NCBI GenBank assembly: GCA_900763705.1
Contig: CAAFLG010000008.1
Span: forward strand, 1-64,000
Reading direction: 5' to 3'
DNA length: 64,000 nt
Source of the DNA: an uncultured Oscillospiraceae bacterium
GTDB taxonomy: Bacteria; Bacillota; Clostridia; Oscillospirales; Oscillospiraceae
The notes beneath the pieces were generated by a model. It saw only the letters and a program-made list of their open reading frames with translations. It was not told where the DNA came from and searched no databases. Numbering within the stretch: the first letter of the stretch is position 1; each line of letters starts with the position of its first letter. Positions 1 through 7,172 of the stretch are shown one piece after another. The position numbers and the translations under genes were made by a program.

Positions 1-1055
1 AACGCGTCACAGCCGGACACCTTGAGCGCGCCGCGCTTTTCGAGCACCGCCATCAGCATGGCGGCGCGGTTGTAGTCAAAGCCGTTGCTTGTCCGCCGCG
101 AGACTGACTGCGCCGCGGGCGCAAGCAATGCCTGCACCTCGGCCAGCACCGGGCGCTGGCCTTCCATCACGCAGGTCACGCACGTGCCGGGCGCATCGTC
201 AGGTCGTCCCGAAAGCAGCATTTCCGACGGGTTCGGCACTTCGACAAGGCCTTCGCTGCGCATCTCGAATACGCCGATCTCGTTCGTCGCGCCGAAGCGG
301 TTTTTCGCCGCACGCAGGATGCGATAGCTCATGTGCGCCTCACCCTCGAAATATAAAACGCAGTCGACCATGTGCTCCAACACCTTCGGGCCCGCGATCG
401 AGCCTTCCTTATTGACGTGCCCGATGACGAAAACAGTGACGCCCTCTCCCTTGGCGAGCTGCATCAGCTCCATCGTGCAGGCGCGCACCTGCGCCACGCT
501 GCCCGCGGGCGATTCCAGCGAATCCTGATAGAGCGTCTGAATGGAGTCGACGATCAGAACGTCCGGTTTTTCTTCTTCAACGGACTGCAATACATCGCCA
601 AGGCAGGTCTCCGACAGGACATACAGCTTGTCCGACTGTACGCCGAGGCGATCGGCGCGCAGCTTGAGCTGGCGCGGCGATTCTTCGCCGGAAACATACA
701 GGATTTTAGCGTTTTCACTCAGCTTTCCGCAGATTTGCAGCATCAGCGTCGATTTGCCGATGCCCGGCGCGCCGCCGACGAGGACGAGCGAGCCCTGCAC
801 GGCTCCCCCGCCGAGCACGCGGTCGAGCTCACCCATGCCGGTGGGAAAGCGGATCTCCTGCGCGGTATCCAGCTCGCCGATGGGACGTGCTTTCGCGCGC
901 AGCGCGCGGCTGCGCCCGCCCGCCGCCTTCGCGGTATCGCTGACACTTTGCTCCACGAGCGTGTTCCACGCGCCGCAGCTCGGGCAGCGGCCCGCCCATT
1001 TGGGTGTTTCGTTGCCGCATTCGGTGCAGAAAAATATGCTTTTTGCCTTTGCCAT
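1..1055 (-). CDS. radA: DNA repair protein RadA (partial, C-terminus beyond window)
   Basis: RadA is a RecA-like ATPase that helps process recombination intermediates. The frame starts at an ATG (MAKAKSIFFC...) and runs off the left edge, giving 351 visible codons. The N-terminus holds a zinc finger, CxxC at residues 10-13 and CPSC at 24-27. A Walker A motif (GGAPGIGKST) follows near residue 90, and the RadA-specific KNRFG motif near residue 250. The C-terminal Lon-like domain is cut off. It lies downstream of cwlD with a 19-nt gap and is probably co-transcribed. The identification rests on the zinc finger plus KNRFG combination, which is diagnostic for the family. Confidence 0.95.
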   Translation of the reverse strand, partial: MAKAKSIFFCTECGNETPKWAGRCPSCGAWNTLVEQSVSDTAKAAGGRSRALRAKARPIGELDTAQEIRFPTGMGELDRVLGGGAVQGSLVLVGGAPGIGKSTLMLQICGKLSENAKILYVSGEESPRQLKLRADRLGVQSDKLYVLSETCLGDVLQSVEEEKPDVLIVDSIQTLYQDSLESPAGSVAQVRACTMELMQLAKGEGVTVFVIGHVNKEGSIAGPKVLEHMVDCVLYFEGEAHMSYRILRAAKNRFGATNEIGVFEMRSEGLVEVPNPSEMLLSGRPDDAPGTCVTCVMEGQRPVLAEVQALLAPAAQSVSRRTSNGFDYNRAAMLMAVLEKRGALKVSGCDA

Positions 1056-1074
1056 ATTGTAAACCTCTTTTGCT

Positions 1075-1788
1075 TTACTTGCTTGATCGTAAAAGGCCTG
1101 ATACGATCACGACCGCTAACTTTTGCTGATAGTCGGCGCTTTTCAAAAGCGCCGTTTCTCCTTCGTTGCTCAAAAAACCGCACTCGATCAGGATCGCAGG
1201 CGCGGTGACGCTTTTCATCAGATAAATCGACGGGTCGATGGCCTTTTCCGCTTTTTCGTTTTCTAAGTTGACCGTCTCGTTGAGCGCATGCTGCACGGCA
1301 TTCGCAAGCGCAGCGCTTCCCTCTTCTTTTCTGAAGAACACCTGCGCGCCGTGCGTTCTTTTGGAGGACGGAAGGCTGTTCTGATGGATGCTGACAAGGA
1401 TAGCACCTTGCGTGCTGTTGACGAGCGCGACGCGGTTTTTGAGGTCGGAACGCTTCTTTTCCCGCAGTGTGGCGGCGTCTTCTGAGTGGATGGAAACATC
1501 CTCTGTCCGCGTCATGCACGTTTCCTCGCCGAGGAGTGCAAGCAGCCCTTCGAGCCGCCGTGCGATGGCGAGGTTGATGTCACTCTCCCGGCTGCCATCC
1601 GTACTGACGGCGCCGCCGTCTTCCCCGCCGTGTCCCGCGTCGATGACCCAGACGGTCTTCCCTGCCGCCGTTCCCCCGCTCGTTTGGACCGACTTCGGCG
1701 GCAGAACAAAGCTGATGGCGACAGCCGACAGCACGAGCAGCAGCGTAAAGGCGGCGCCGAGCGCCTTTTTTCCTAAAACCAGAAACAA
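1075..1788 (-). CDS. cwlD: N-acetylmuramoyl-L-alanine amidase, CwlD-like
   Basis: A 237-residue Amidase_3 enzyme that cleaves the lactyl-peptide bond of peptidoglycan. In spore formers CwlD makes the muramic-lactam of the spore cortex. One membrane anchor or signal segment spans residues 10-30. The zinc and catalytic residues are visible: H53 (DAGHGG), E68 (SRES), H135 (SIHQNS) and E202 (LIECGF). The only start in this frame after the in-frame stop is TTG, preceded by GGGGTGA at suitable spacing. Assignment to CwlD rather than another amidase rests on size, single anchor and spore-forming context. A TATAAT box inside a short dyad lies upstream. Confidence 0.85.
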   Translation of the reverse strand: MFLVLGKKALGAAFTLLLVLSAVAISFVLPPKSVQTSGGTAAGKTVWVIDAGHGGEDGGAVSTDGSRESDINLAIARRLEGLLALLGEETCMTRTEDVSIHSEDAATLREKKRSDLKNRVALVNSTQGAILVSIHQNSLPSSKRTHGAQVFFRKEEGSAALANAVQHALNETVNLENEKAEKAIDPSIYLMKSVTAPAILIECGFLSNEGETALLKSADYQQKLAVVIVSGLLRSSK

Positions 1789-1833
1789 ATCCCATCACCC
1801 CGGGAACAATTTATGCCCCGCGGCGCGGTCTTA

Positions 1834-1856
1834 TGTCCTTTTTATTATACAGGACA
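1834..1856 (-). promoter_or_regulatory. Candidate -10 box flanked by inverted repeat, upstream of cwlD
   Basis: Read on the minus strand, a perfect TATAAT (1844-1849) is flanked by the 6-bp inverted repeat TGTCCT/AGGACA. The -35 region is poor. A -10 box enclosed by a dyad is compatible with operator control, but no regulator is identified. Confidence 0.35.
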
Positions 1857-1899
1857 TTGAACAAAAAGAAAAGCCCCGCTCCCCTTTTTTCTCCCGCTG

Positions 1900-1925
1900 C
1901 ATACGATGGGTTGAGCAAAGCTCAA
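1900..1925 (+). promoter_or_regulatory. Possible cotJ control region: CATACGAT box and TTGAGC inverted repeat
   Basis: CATACGAT (1900-1907) resembles the -10 of mother-cell sigma factors, but no matching -35 is present at the proper spacing. Just downstream is a perfect inverted repeat, TTGAGC-aaa-GCTCAA (1911-1925), ahead of the ribosome-binding site. Both are suggestive only. Confidence 0.25.
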
Positions 1926-1952
1926 GTCTCTTAAAATGAGGAGGAATCTTCT

Positions 1953-2393
1953 TTGGATACCAACAAAGCCGCGATGGGCGTCGGCACTCTGCCGCAGGGT
2001 GGCTGCGCGCCCCTGGCTTTTCCCTATGTACCCATGCAGAAAAACGATCCCGAGCGCTATTCCCAGCAGGATGCACTGCGCGCGGGCACGCTGTTTCCGG
2101 GGCTGTACCTTCCCTTCCGCGCGCAGATGGAAACGAAGTTTCCCGCCGTCAACCCTGCGCTCGCTGAGCTGATGGCGCTGGATTTTGCCATCGACGAGCT
2201 GGGACTGTACCTCGCAACACACCCTGAGGATACCGAGGCGCTGAACCTCTACTGGTCGTATATCAAACTCGGGCGCGAAGGGCGCGAGACCTACGAGAAG
2301 GAGCATGGCCCTCTGATGAAGACCGACCTGACGCCCGGCAGCTTCAAGTGGCTCGACGATCCGTGGCCCTGGGATATGGAGGAATCGAAGTAA
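1953..2393 (+). CDS. cotJAB: Spore coat protein, CotJA-CotJB fusion
   Basis: A 146-residue protein that appears to join two coat proteins normally encoded separately. Residues about 1-60 match CotJA (AYVPMQ-like FPYVPMQ, then RAGTLFPGLYLPF). Residues about 65-146 match CotJB (LMALDFAIDELGLYLATHP, the EALNLY segment, YEKEHGPL, and the terminal DDPWPW). Translation starts at TTG 1953, set by GAGGAGG at 1938-1944; the ATG at 1936 is in another frame. The stop overlaps the start of cotJC (TAATG), indicating translational coupling. CotJA, JB and JC form a small complex in the inner coat. The fusion is what the sequence shows; retention of both functions is inference. Confidence 0.85.
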   Translation: MDTNKAAMGVGTLPQGGCAPLAFPYVPMQKNDPERYSQQDALRAGTLFPGLYLPFRAQMETKFPAVNPALAELMALDFAIDELGLYLATHPEDTEALNLYWSYIKLGREGRETYEKEHGPLMKTDLTPGSFKWLDDPWPWDMEESK

Positions 2394-2989
2394 TGTTTGT
2401 TTATGAAAAAAAGCTGCAATACCCCGTGAAGATCAAGAATCCGAATCCGAAGCTCGCCGCGGCGATCATCTCACAGTATGGTGGCCCGGACGGGGAGCTT
2501 GGCGCATCGCTGCGCTACCTTTCCCAGCGCTATTCCATGCCCTACCCCGAGCTCAAGGGCCTGCTGACCGACATCGGCACGGAAGAGCTGGGGCATCTTG
2601 AGATGGTCGGCACCATCGTCCATCAGCTCACGCGCAATCTGACGGAGGAACAGATCCGCGAGGCGGGCTTTGCCCCCTATTTTGTCGATCATACGACCGG
2701 CGTTTTCCCGCAGTTTGCCTCCGGCACGCCTTGGTCCGCTGGCACCATGCAGGTCACGGGCGACACCATCGCCGACCTGACAGAGGACCTTGCAGCAGAG
2801 CAGAAGGCGCGCGTGACCTACGACAACATTCTGCGCCTTTCCGACGATCCGGACGTGAGTGATGTCATCAAATTCCTGCGTGCGCGCGAAGTCGTGCATT
2901 TTCAGCGTTTCGGCGAGGGTCTCCGGCTTGCAAGAGAGCGCATGAACGAGAAAAACGTCTACTATATGAACCCGAGCTTCGACAAATAA
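2393..2989 (+). CDS. cotJC: Spore coat protein CotJC (manganese-catalase-like)
   Basis: A 198-residue member of the ferritin-like/manganese catalase superfamily found in the inner spore coat. The start MFVYEKKLQYPVKI is typical of CotJC and its ATG overlaps the stop of the upstream fusion gene. The conserved EELGHLEM (around residues 70-77) and later E/H positions (REVVHFQRFGE) supply the dinuclear metal ligands. Length matches Bacillus CotJC. A longer frame beginning at 2348 exists, but it would run inside cotJB and adds non-homologous residues. Whether the protein has catalase activity cannot be read from sequence alone. Confidence 0.93.
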   Translation: MFVYEKKLQYPVKIKNPNPKLAAAIISQYGGPDGELGASLRYLSQRYSMPYPELKGLLTDIGTEELGHLEMVGTIVHQLTRNLTEEQIREAGFAPYFVDHTTGVFPQFASGTPWSAGTMQVTGDTIADLTEDLAAEQKARVTYDNILRLSDDPDVSDVIKFLRAREVVHFQRFGEGLRLARERMNEKNVYYMNPSFDK

Positions 2990-3128
2990 ATGAAGCAGGA
3001 GGAGCGCGATCGAGCGGCAGCTTGCGCTGTGCTTCCGCCCGCTCTGCGCTCTTCCCCGTTCTCTCCCGCCCGCGCCGCGCAGGGCAGTGAAAGTCATCCG
3101 CTTTTGGGCTTTGGCGCGTCTGTGCCTA

Positions 3129-3158
3129 TTGACATGGCGCGCCAAAAGCGCTTATCAT
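3129..3158 (+). promoter_or_regulatory. Sigma-A-type promoter of the MFS gene
   Basis: TTGACA at 3129-3134 and TATCAT at 3153-3158 are separated by 18 nt, and lie 45 nt upstream of the start codon. The 2990-3128 stretch between cotJC and this promoter shows no gene or clear terminator. Confidence 0.55.
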
Positions 3159-3203
3159 GATGAGACTTGTGTGAGCGCAATTTCAGGGAGAGGATGAACA
3201 AGG

Positions 3204-4436
3204 ATGAAGCAGGAAAAAAAGAAATGGTCGCAGGCGATGACCTTTATCGTGCTTTTTGGCATCGTGAGCCTGTTTTCCGACATGACGCACGAGGGTGCGT
3301 CCAGCATCCGCGGGGCGTATCTTTCCCTTCTGGGGGCGAGCGCGGGCATGATCGGCTTTGTGTCCGGCCTCGGCGAGCTTGTGGGTTACTCGATGCGCTA
3401 CGTCTTCGGAAAACTCACGGACAAGACGAAGCGGTACTGGCCGATGACGATCTTCGGCTATCTTCTCGATATCCTGGCCGTCCCCGCGCTGGCGCTCGTC
3501 GGCGAGCACGGCTGGATGTGGGCCTGCGCTCTTCTCATCATCCAGCGCATGGGCAAGGCCATCAAAAAGCCCGCGAAGGACACGATCATGTCCTTTGCCG
3601 CCTCTCAGGAGGGCGTGGGAAGGAGCTTCGGTATTCAGGAGGTGCTCGACCAGATCGGTGCGTTCGCGGGCCCGGTACTGCTCTATCTCGTGATGCTCTT
3701 TCAGACCGACGGCACGACCTTTGCGGTTTATTCCCGCTGCTTTGCTGTGCTTGCCATTCCGGGAGCGATCACGATCCTGCTGCTGATCTTCACGCGCATG
3801 AAGTTCCCGAATCCCGAGCATTTTGAGCCCGAGCCGAAGGAATATGTGCCCTTCCGGATGAAAAAGAAATTCGTGCTCTACATCGCGGGCATCAGCCTCT
3901 TTGCCTTCGGCTTCATCGACTATTCCATCATCATCATGCACGTCTCGCGCACCTATACGCAGCTTGCCGCCGGTCTTGCCGAAACGACCTCGCTCGTCAG
4001 CAGCGGTTCGCTGCCGCTCCTCTATGCAGGCGCGATGCTCGTCGACGCGGTCGCAGCGCTCGTTTTCGGCATGATGTACGATAAAAAGGGCGTGCGCGCG
4101 CTCGTGTGGTCCACGCTCCTGTCCGCGCCGTTTGCCATCTTCGTCTTCTGCGTGGACGGCGTGCCGATGCTGCTGCTGGGCATCGCGCTCTGGGGTGTCG
4201 GCATGGGCGCGCAGGAATCCATTTTGAAAGCCGCAGTCACCAACATGGTACCCAAGGCCAGCCGCGCCACGGGCTATGGCATTTTTGAGTGCTCGTTCGG
4301 TGTATTCTGGTTTCTGGGGAGCTGGCTGCTCGGCGTGCTGTACGACATCAGTATCCCCGCGATGGCGGCAGTGTCGGTCGCTTCTCAGCTTGCGGCCATC
4401 CCGCTCTACATCGCCTCGCAGAGGCTGCATGAGTGA
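3204..4436 (+). CDS. Major facilitator superfamily transporter
   Basis: A 410-residue polytopic membrane protein with about 10-12 hydrophobic segments and a central cytoplasmic break around residues 195-220 (FPNPEHFEPEPKEYVPF). The N-terminal FSDMTHEGASSIRG followed by LSLLGASAGMIGFVSGLGE is typical of a clostridial MFS subfamily of unknown substrate. A motif-A-like loop (GKLTDKTKR) sits near residue 70. It has its own promoter and ends in a strong hairpin, so it is monocistronic. The start is ATG 3204; an ATG at 3194 is out of frame. The substrate cannot be inferred from its neighbours. Confidence 0.85.
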   Translation: MKQEKKKWSQAMTFIVLFGIVSLFSDMTHEGASSIRGAYLSLLGASAGMIGFVSGLGELVGYSMRYVFGKLTDKTKRYWPMTIFGYLLDILAVPALALVGEHGWMWACALLIIQRMGKAIKKPAKDTIMSFAASQEGVGRSFGIQEVLDQIGAFAGPVLLYLVMLFQTDGTTFAVYSRCFAVLAIPGAITILLLIFTRMKFPNPEHFEPEPKEYVPFRMKKKFVLYIAGISLFAFGFIDYSIIIMHVSRTYTQLAAGLAETTSLVSSGSLPLLYAGAMLVDAVAALVFGMMYDKKGVRALVWSTLLSAPFAIFVFCVDGVPMLLLGIALWGVGMGAQESILKAAVTNMVPKASRATGYGIFECSFGVFWFLGSWLLGVLYDISIPAMAAVSVASQLAAIPLYIASQRLHE

Positions 4437-4465
4437 GTGCGCAAGGGCGGTCATCAAGAAATGTA

Positions 4466-4507
4466 AAAAAGGGAAGGCTCCTCTTTTCGGAGGAGCCTTC
4501 CCTTTTT
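4466..4507. terminator. Bidirectional intrinsic terminator
   Basis: A perfect 18-bp stem (AAAAAGGGAAGGCTCCTC and its complement) with loop TTTTCG. A-runs and T-runs at both ends let it serve the converging MFS and Rrf2 genes. Confidence 0.92.
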
Positions 4508-4549
4508 GTTCCTGTTTTATGCCGCGCGGGAGAAGACGGTGCGACCCCG

Positions 4550-4978
4550 TCAGATCACATAATCGAATCCGCCGTCCTCGCGCAGGAGACTTGCCAGCGT
4601 GTACTGGTCGAGATAGTTGTTGATGACGTCGTTCAGCCCGGCCCAGAGCGAGAGCGTGCGGCATTCCGAAGCACGCTCGCAAGGCACATTGCCGGAATCC
4701 AGGCAGGAGACCGGGGCGAGCGAGCCCTCCATCAGCCGCAGGATATGTCCTGCGGTAAACTGGTCGGGGCTCTTGCACAGGCGGTAACCGCCGCCCTTGC
4801 CGCGCATCCCTTCTACCACGCCGCCCTTGACAAGCGTTTTGACGATGCTCTCCAGATATTTTTCCGATATTCCCTGCCGCTTGGCGATCTCCTTGAGCGG
4901 GATGTAGCCGCCCGACTGGTGCTCCGCCATGTCGATGAGCACGCGCAGCGCATATCGTCCCTTCGTTGAAATCATCAT
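4550..4978 (-). CDS. Rrf2-family transcriptional regulator (IscR/CymR-like)
   Basis: A 142-residue winged-helix regulator. MMISTKGRYALRVLIDMAEH and the recognition-helix region IAKRQGISEKYLESI are hallmark Rrf2 sequences. Three cysteines follow in the pattern C-x7-C-x5-C (CLDSGNVPC ... C), the position where IscR and NsrR bind an Fe-S cluster; Bacillus CymR lacks them. The frame extends upstream to 5065, but that start lies upstream of the gene's own -10 box, so translation most likely begins at ATG 4978 or 4975. It is divergent from cysK, so it probably senses Fe-S or cysteine status and controls cysK and itself. That role is inferred from context. Confidence 0.88.
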   Translation of the reverse strand: MMISTKGRYALRVLIDMAEHQSGGYIPLKEIAKRQGISEKYLESIVKTLVKGGVVEGMRGKGGGYRLCKSPDQFTAGHILRLMEGSLAPVSCLDSGNVPCERASECRTLSLWAGLNDVINNYLDQYTLASLLREDGGFDYVI

Positions 4979-5053
4979 AGTAACGTCACGCCCTTCTGAG
5001 TCATCCGTTGAAAAGCGCATTGATACGGCTTTTCTTCCAATTCTGATATTCCT

Positions 5054-5082
5054 ATTATATGACATGGTTTATGGGAATTCAA
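5054..5082 (-). promoter_or_regulatory. Promoter of the Rrf2 regulator gene
   Basis: On the minus strand, TTGAAT (5077-5082) is followed by a 17-nt spacer and TATAAT (5054-5059). It is back to back with the cysK promoter, 23 nt apart. Confidence 0.75.
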
Positions 5083-5105
5083 TAGATTTTTTTACAAAGT
5101 CCCCC

Positions 5106-5134
5106 TTGACAAATCAAAACGGCACTCCTATAAT
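5106..5134 (+). promoter_or_regulatory. Consensus sigma-A promoter of cysK
   Basis: TTGACA (5106-5111), a 17-nt spacer and TATAAT (5129-5134): a perfect consensus match. Such a strong promoter usually implies negative control, and a palindrome lies just downstream. Confidence 0.88.
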
Positions 5135-5142
5135 CCCTATAT

Positions 5143-5157
5143 ACCTACTTAATAGGT
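5143..5157. promoter_or_regulatory. Candidate Rrf2-type operator in the cysK leader
   Basis: The palindrome ACCTA-cttaa-TAGGT begins 8 nt past the cysK -10 box, covering the likely transcription start. Size and half-sites resemble known Rrf2/IscR-type sites in Firmicutes. Binding by the divergent regulator would block cysK initiation. This is inference. Confidence 0.5.
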
Positions 5158-5221
5158 TGGTAGAGTTGAGTGAACAGAATTTTCTGCGTATCGAACGGAT
5201 ATCGTTCAGGAGGAACCCATT

Positions 5222-6154
5222 ATGAGCAAGATCTACACTTCTGCTGACCAGCTGATCGGCAATACCCCCCTTCTCGAACTCTCGCACATCGAAAAGGCGG
5301 AAAAGCTTGAGGCAAGACTGCTTGCCAAGCTTGAGTACTTGAACCCCGCAGGCTCTGTCAAGGACCGCATCGCCAAGGCCATCCTCGACGACGCGGAAGC
5401 GAGCGGCAAGCTGAAGAGCGACTCTGTCATCATCGAGCCGACCTCCGGCAACACCGGCATCGGCCTTGCTTCCGTTGCCGCCGCGCGCGGCTACCGTATC
5501 ATCATCGTCATGCCCGAGACGATGAGCGTCGAGCGCCGCCAGCTGATGAAGGCCTACGGCGCAGAGCTTGTCCTCTCCGACGGGGCCAAGGGTATGAAGG
5601 GTGCCATCGCCAAGGCCGAGGAGATCGCCGCGCAGACGCCGAACAGCTTCATCGCCGGGCAGTTTGTCAACCCTGCGAACCCGAAGGCGCACTACGAGAC
5701 GACCGGCCCCGAGATCTGGGCCGACACCGACGGTGAGGTCGATGTTTTTGTTGCGGGCGTCGGTACGGGCGGCACGCTGACCGGCACGGGCAAGTTCCTC
5801 AAGGAGCGCAAACCCTCCGTCAAGGTCGTCGCCGTGGAACCCGCCTCCTCCCCTGTTCTGAGCAAGGGCAGCGCGGGCGCGCACAAGATCCAGGGCATCG
5901 GCGCGGGCTTTGTGCCGGACGTGCTGGATACCGCCGTGTACGACGAGGTCATCCCTGTTGCGGATGACGATGCCTTTGCCACCGGCAGACTCATCGGCCG
6001 CAGCGAGGGCGTGCTGGTCGGCATTTCCTCCGGCGCGGCGCTCTGGGCAGGCATCGAGCTTGCCAAGCGCCCCGAGAACAAGGGCAAGACCATCGTTGTC
6101 CTCCTGCCCGACACCGGCGACCGTTACCTCTCCACGCCGCTCTTTCAGGACTGA
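5222..6154 (+). CDS. cysK: Cysteine synthase A (O-acetylserine sulfhydrylase)
   Basis: A 310-residue PLP enzyme that makes cysteine from O-acetylserine and sulfide. The PLP lysine lies in NPAGSVKDRIAKAI near residue 45, the substrate loop is TSGNTGIGLA (about 75-84), and the phosphate-binding GTGGTLTGTG is near 180. The SSGAALWAG segment near the C-terminus is also conserved. AGGAGG precedes the ATG. The gene stands alone between a consensus promoter and a terminator, opposite an Rrf2 regulator. In Bacillus CysK is also the sensor partner of the Rrf2 protein CymR; whether that holds here is unknown. Confidence 0.95.
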   Translation: MSKIYTSADQLIGNTPLLELSHIEKAEKLEARLLAKLEYLNPAGSVKDRIAKAILDDAEASGKLKSDSVIIEPTSGNTGIGLASVAAARGYRIIIVMPETMSVERRQLMKAYGAELVLSDGAKGMKGAIAKAEEIAAQTPNSFIAGQFVNPANPKAHYETTGPEIWADTDGEVDVFVAGVGTGGTLTGTGKFLKERKPSVKVVAVEPASSPVLSKGSAGAHKIQGIGAGFVPDVLDTAVYDEVIPVADDDAFATGRLIGRSEGVLVGISSGAALWAGIELAKRPENKGKTIVVLLPDTGDRYLSTPLFQD

Positions 6155-6212
6155 GCGCGAGAGGCCTTTCCTGCGCCTTTGCCCTCTGCCGCAGGAAGGA
6201 GAGAATACAGAT

Positions 6213-6250
6213 AGCAAACCCGACCGATTTCATCGGTCGGGTTTGCTGTT
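6213..6250. terminator. Bidirectional terminator between cysK and rsgA
   Basis: A 16-bp perfect stem (AGCAAACCCGACCGAT and complement) with a 3-nt loop and a T-run on the plus side. It separates convergent cysK and rsgA. Confidence 0.9.
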
Positions 6251-6251
6251 T

Positions 6252-7172
6252 TTATTTCTGGTTGCCCGGGCCGCGCTTGCCGCGTCCCTCCGTCCCCGCG
6301 TTCCATTCGCGCAGGTCCTTGAGCTCATCGTAGAGGCGGCAATAGCTCTCGTGCCGGCCCTTGACGATCTTCCCGTCCTTCACGGCCTGGCGCACGGCGC
6401 AGCCCTTTTCCTTTGTGTGGCTGCATCCGACGAAGCGGCAGTCGTCAAGATAGGGTGCGAACTCGGCAAAGCACTCGGGCAGATGCTCCTTGAGCGCAAG
6501 GTTCAGCCCCGTCGTCTCAAACGAGGAAAAGCCCGGCGTGTCGATGATCTCTGCGCCGCAGGGCAGCTCGTAGAGCTCAACGTGGCGCGTTGTGTGCTTG
6601 CCGCGCCCGAGCGCCTGACTGACTTCGCCCGTTTTGATCGCCATATTTTCGTCGAGCGCGTTGAGAAGGCTCGACTTGCCAACGCCGGAGTTGCCCGTCA
6701 CGGCGGAGAGCTTGCCCACGAGCTGCTCGCGCAGAAGTTCAATGCCCTCCCCCGTCTCCGCGCTGACGCAGACGGTGCGAAAGCCCGCGTTTTCATAGTA
6801 TTCGCGCAGCGTATCGGCGGGATCCAAGTCGCATTTATTGATGCAGATGAGCACATCGCAGCCCTTGAGCGCAGCGATGGCCGTCATGCGGTCGACCAGA
6901 TACGGGTCGGTTTTGGGGATGGCCTGCGAGCAGACGATCACCATCTGGTCGATGTTTGCGACGCTCGGCCGCTCAAAGGCGTTGCGGCGCGGCAGGATCT
7001 CGTCGATGCGCCCCTCGCCGCCGGGGACCTCGCAGCAGACGACATTGTCGCCCACGAGCGGCGAGATGCCCTCGCGGCGGAATTTTCCGCGTGCCTTGCA
7101 GGTAAGCAGCCGTCCGTCCTCACCTTTGACATAGTAAAAACCGCTCAGCGCGCGCTGTATCCTTCCCGTCAC
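6252..7172 (-). CDS. rsgA: Ribosome small-subunit-dependent GTPase A
   Basis: A 306-residue circularly permuted GTPase acting in late 30S subunit maturation. An N-terminal OB fold is followed by the G domain in permuted order: NKCDLDP (G4), then GNSGVGKSSLLNAL (G1) and DTPGFSS (G3). The C-terminal zinc-binding region is visible as C-x4-C-x-H...C (DCRFVGCSHTKEKGC). Start is GTG, overlapping the prkC stop (GTGA). It is the last gene of the yicC-to-rsgA operon, and following prkC directly is conserved in Firmicutes. Confidence 0.95.
   Translation of the reverse strand: MTGRIQRALSGFYYVKGEDGRLLTCKARGKFRREGISPLVGDNVVCCEVPGGEGRIDEILPRRNAFERPSVANIDQMVIVCSQAIPKTDPYLVDRMTAIAALKGCDVLICINKCDLDPADTLREYYENAGFRTVCVSAETGEGIELLREQLVGKLSAVTGNSGVGKSSLLNALDENMAIKTGEVSQALGRGKHTTRHVELYELPCGAEIIDTPGFSSFETTGLNLALKEHLPECFAEFAPYLDDCRFVGCSHTKEKGCAVRQAVKDGKIVKGRHESYCRLYDELKDLREWNAGTEGRGKRGPGNQK

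Noticed and set aside
1900..1907. CATACGAT as a firm sigma-E promoter for cotJ
   Set aside because: No ATA-type -35 lies 14 nt upstream, unlike the spoIIIA promoter. Kept only as a weak candidate.
3183..4778. 531-codon open frame on the minus strand over the MFS gene
   Set aside because: It crosses the strong bidirectional terminator at 4466-4507 and part of the Rrf2 gene, and has shadow-frame composition.
4979..5065. N-terminal extension of the Rrf2 regulator to 5065
   Set aside because: The extension would begin upstream of the gene's own -10 box and adds residues not seen in the family, which starts M(K/M)ISTKGRYAL.
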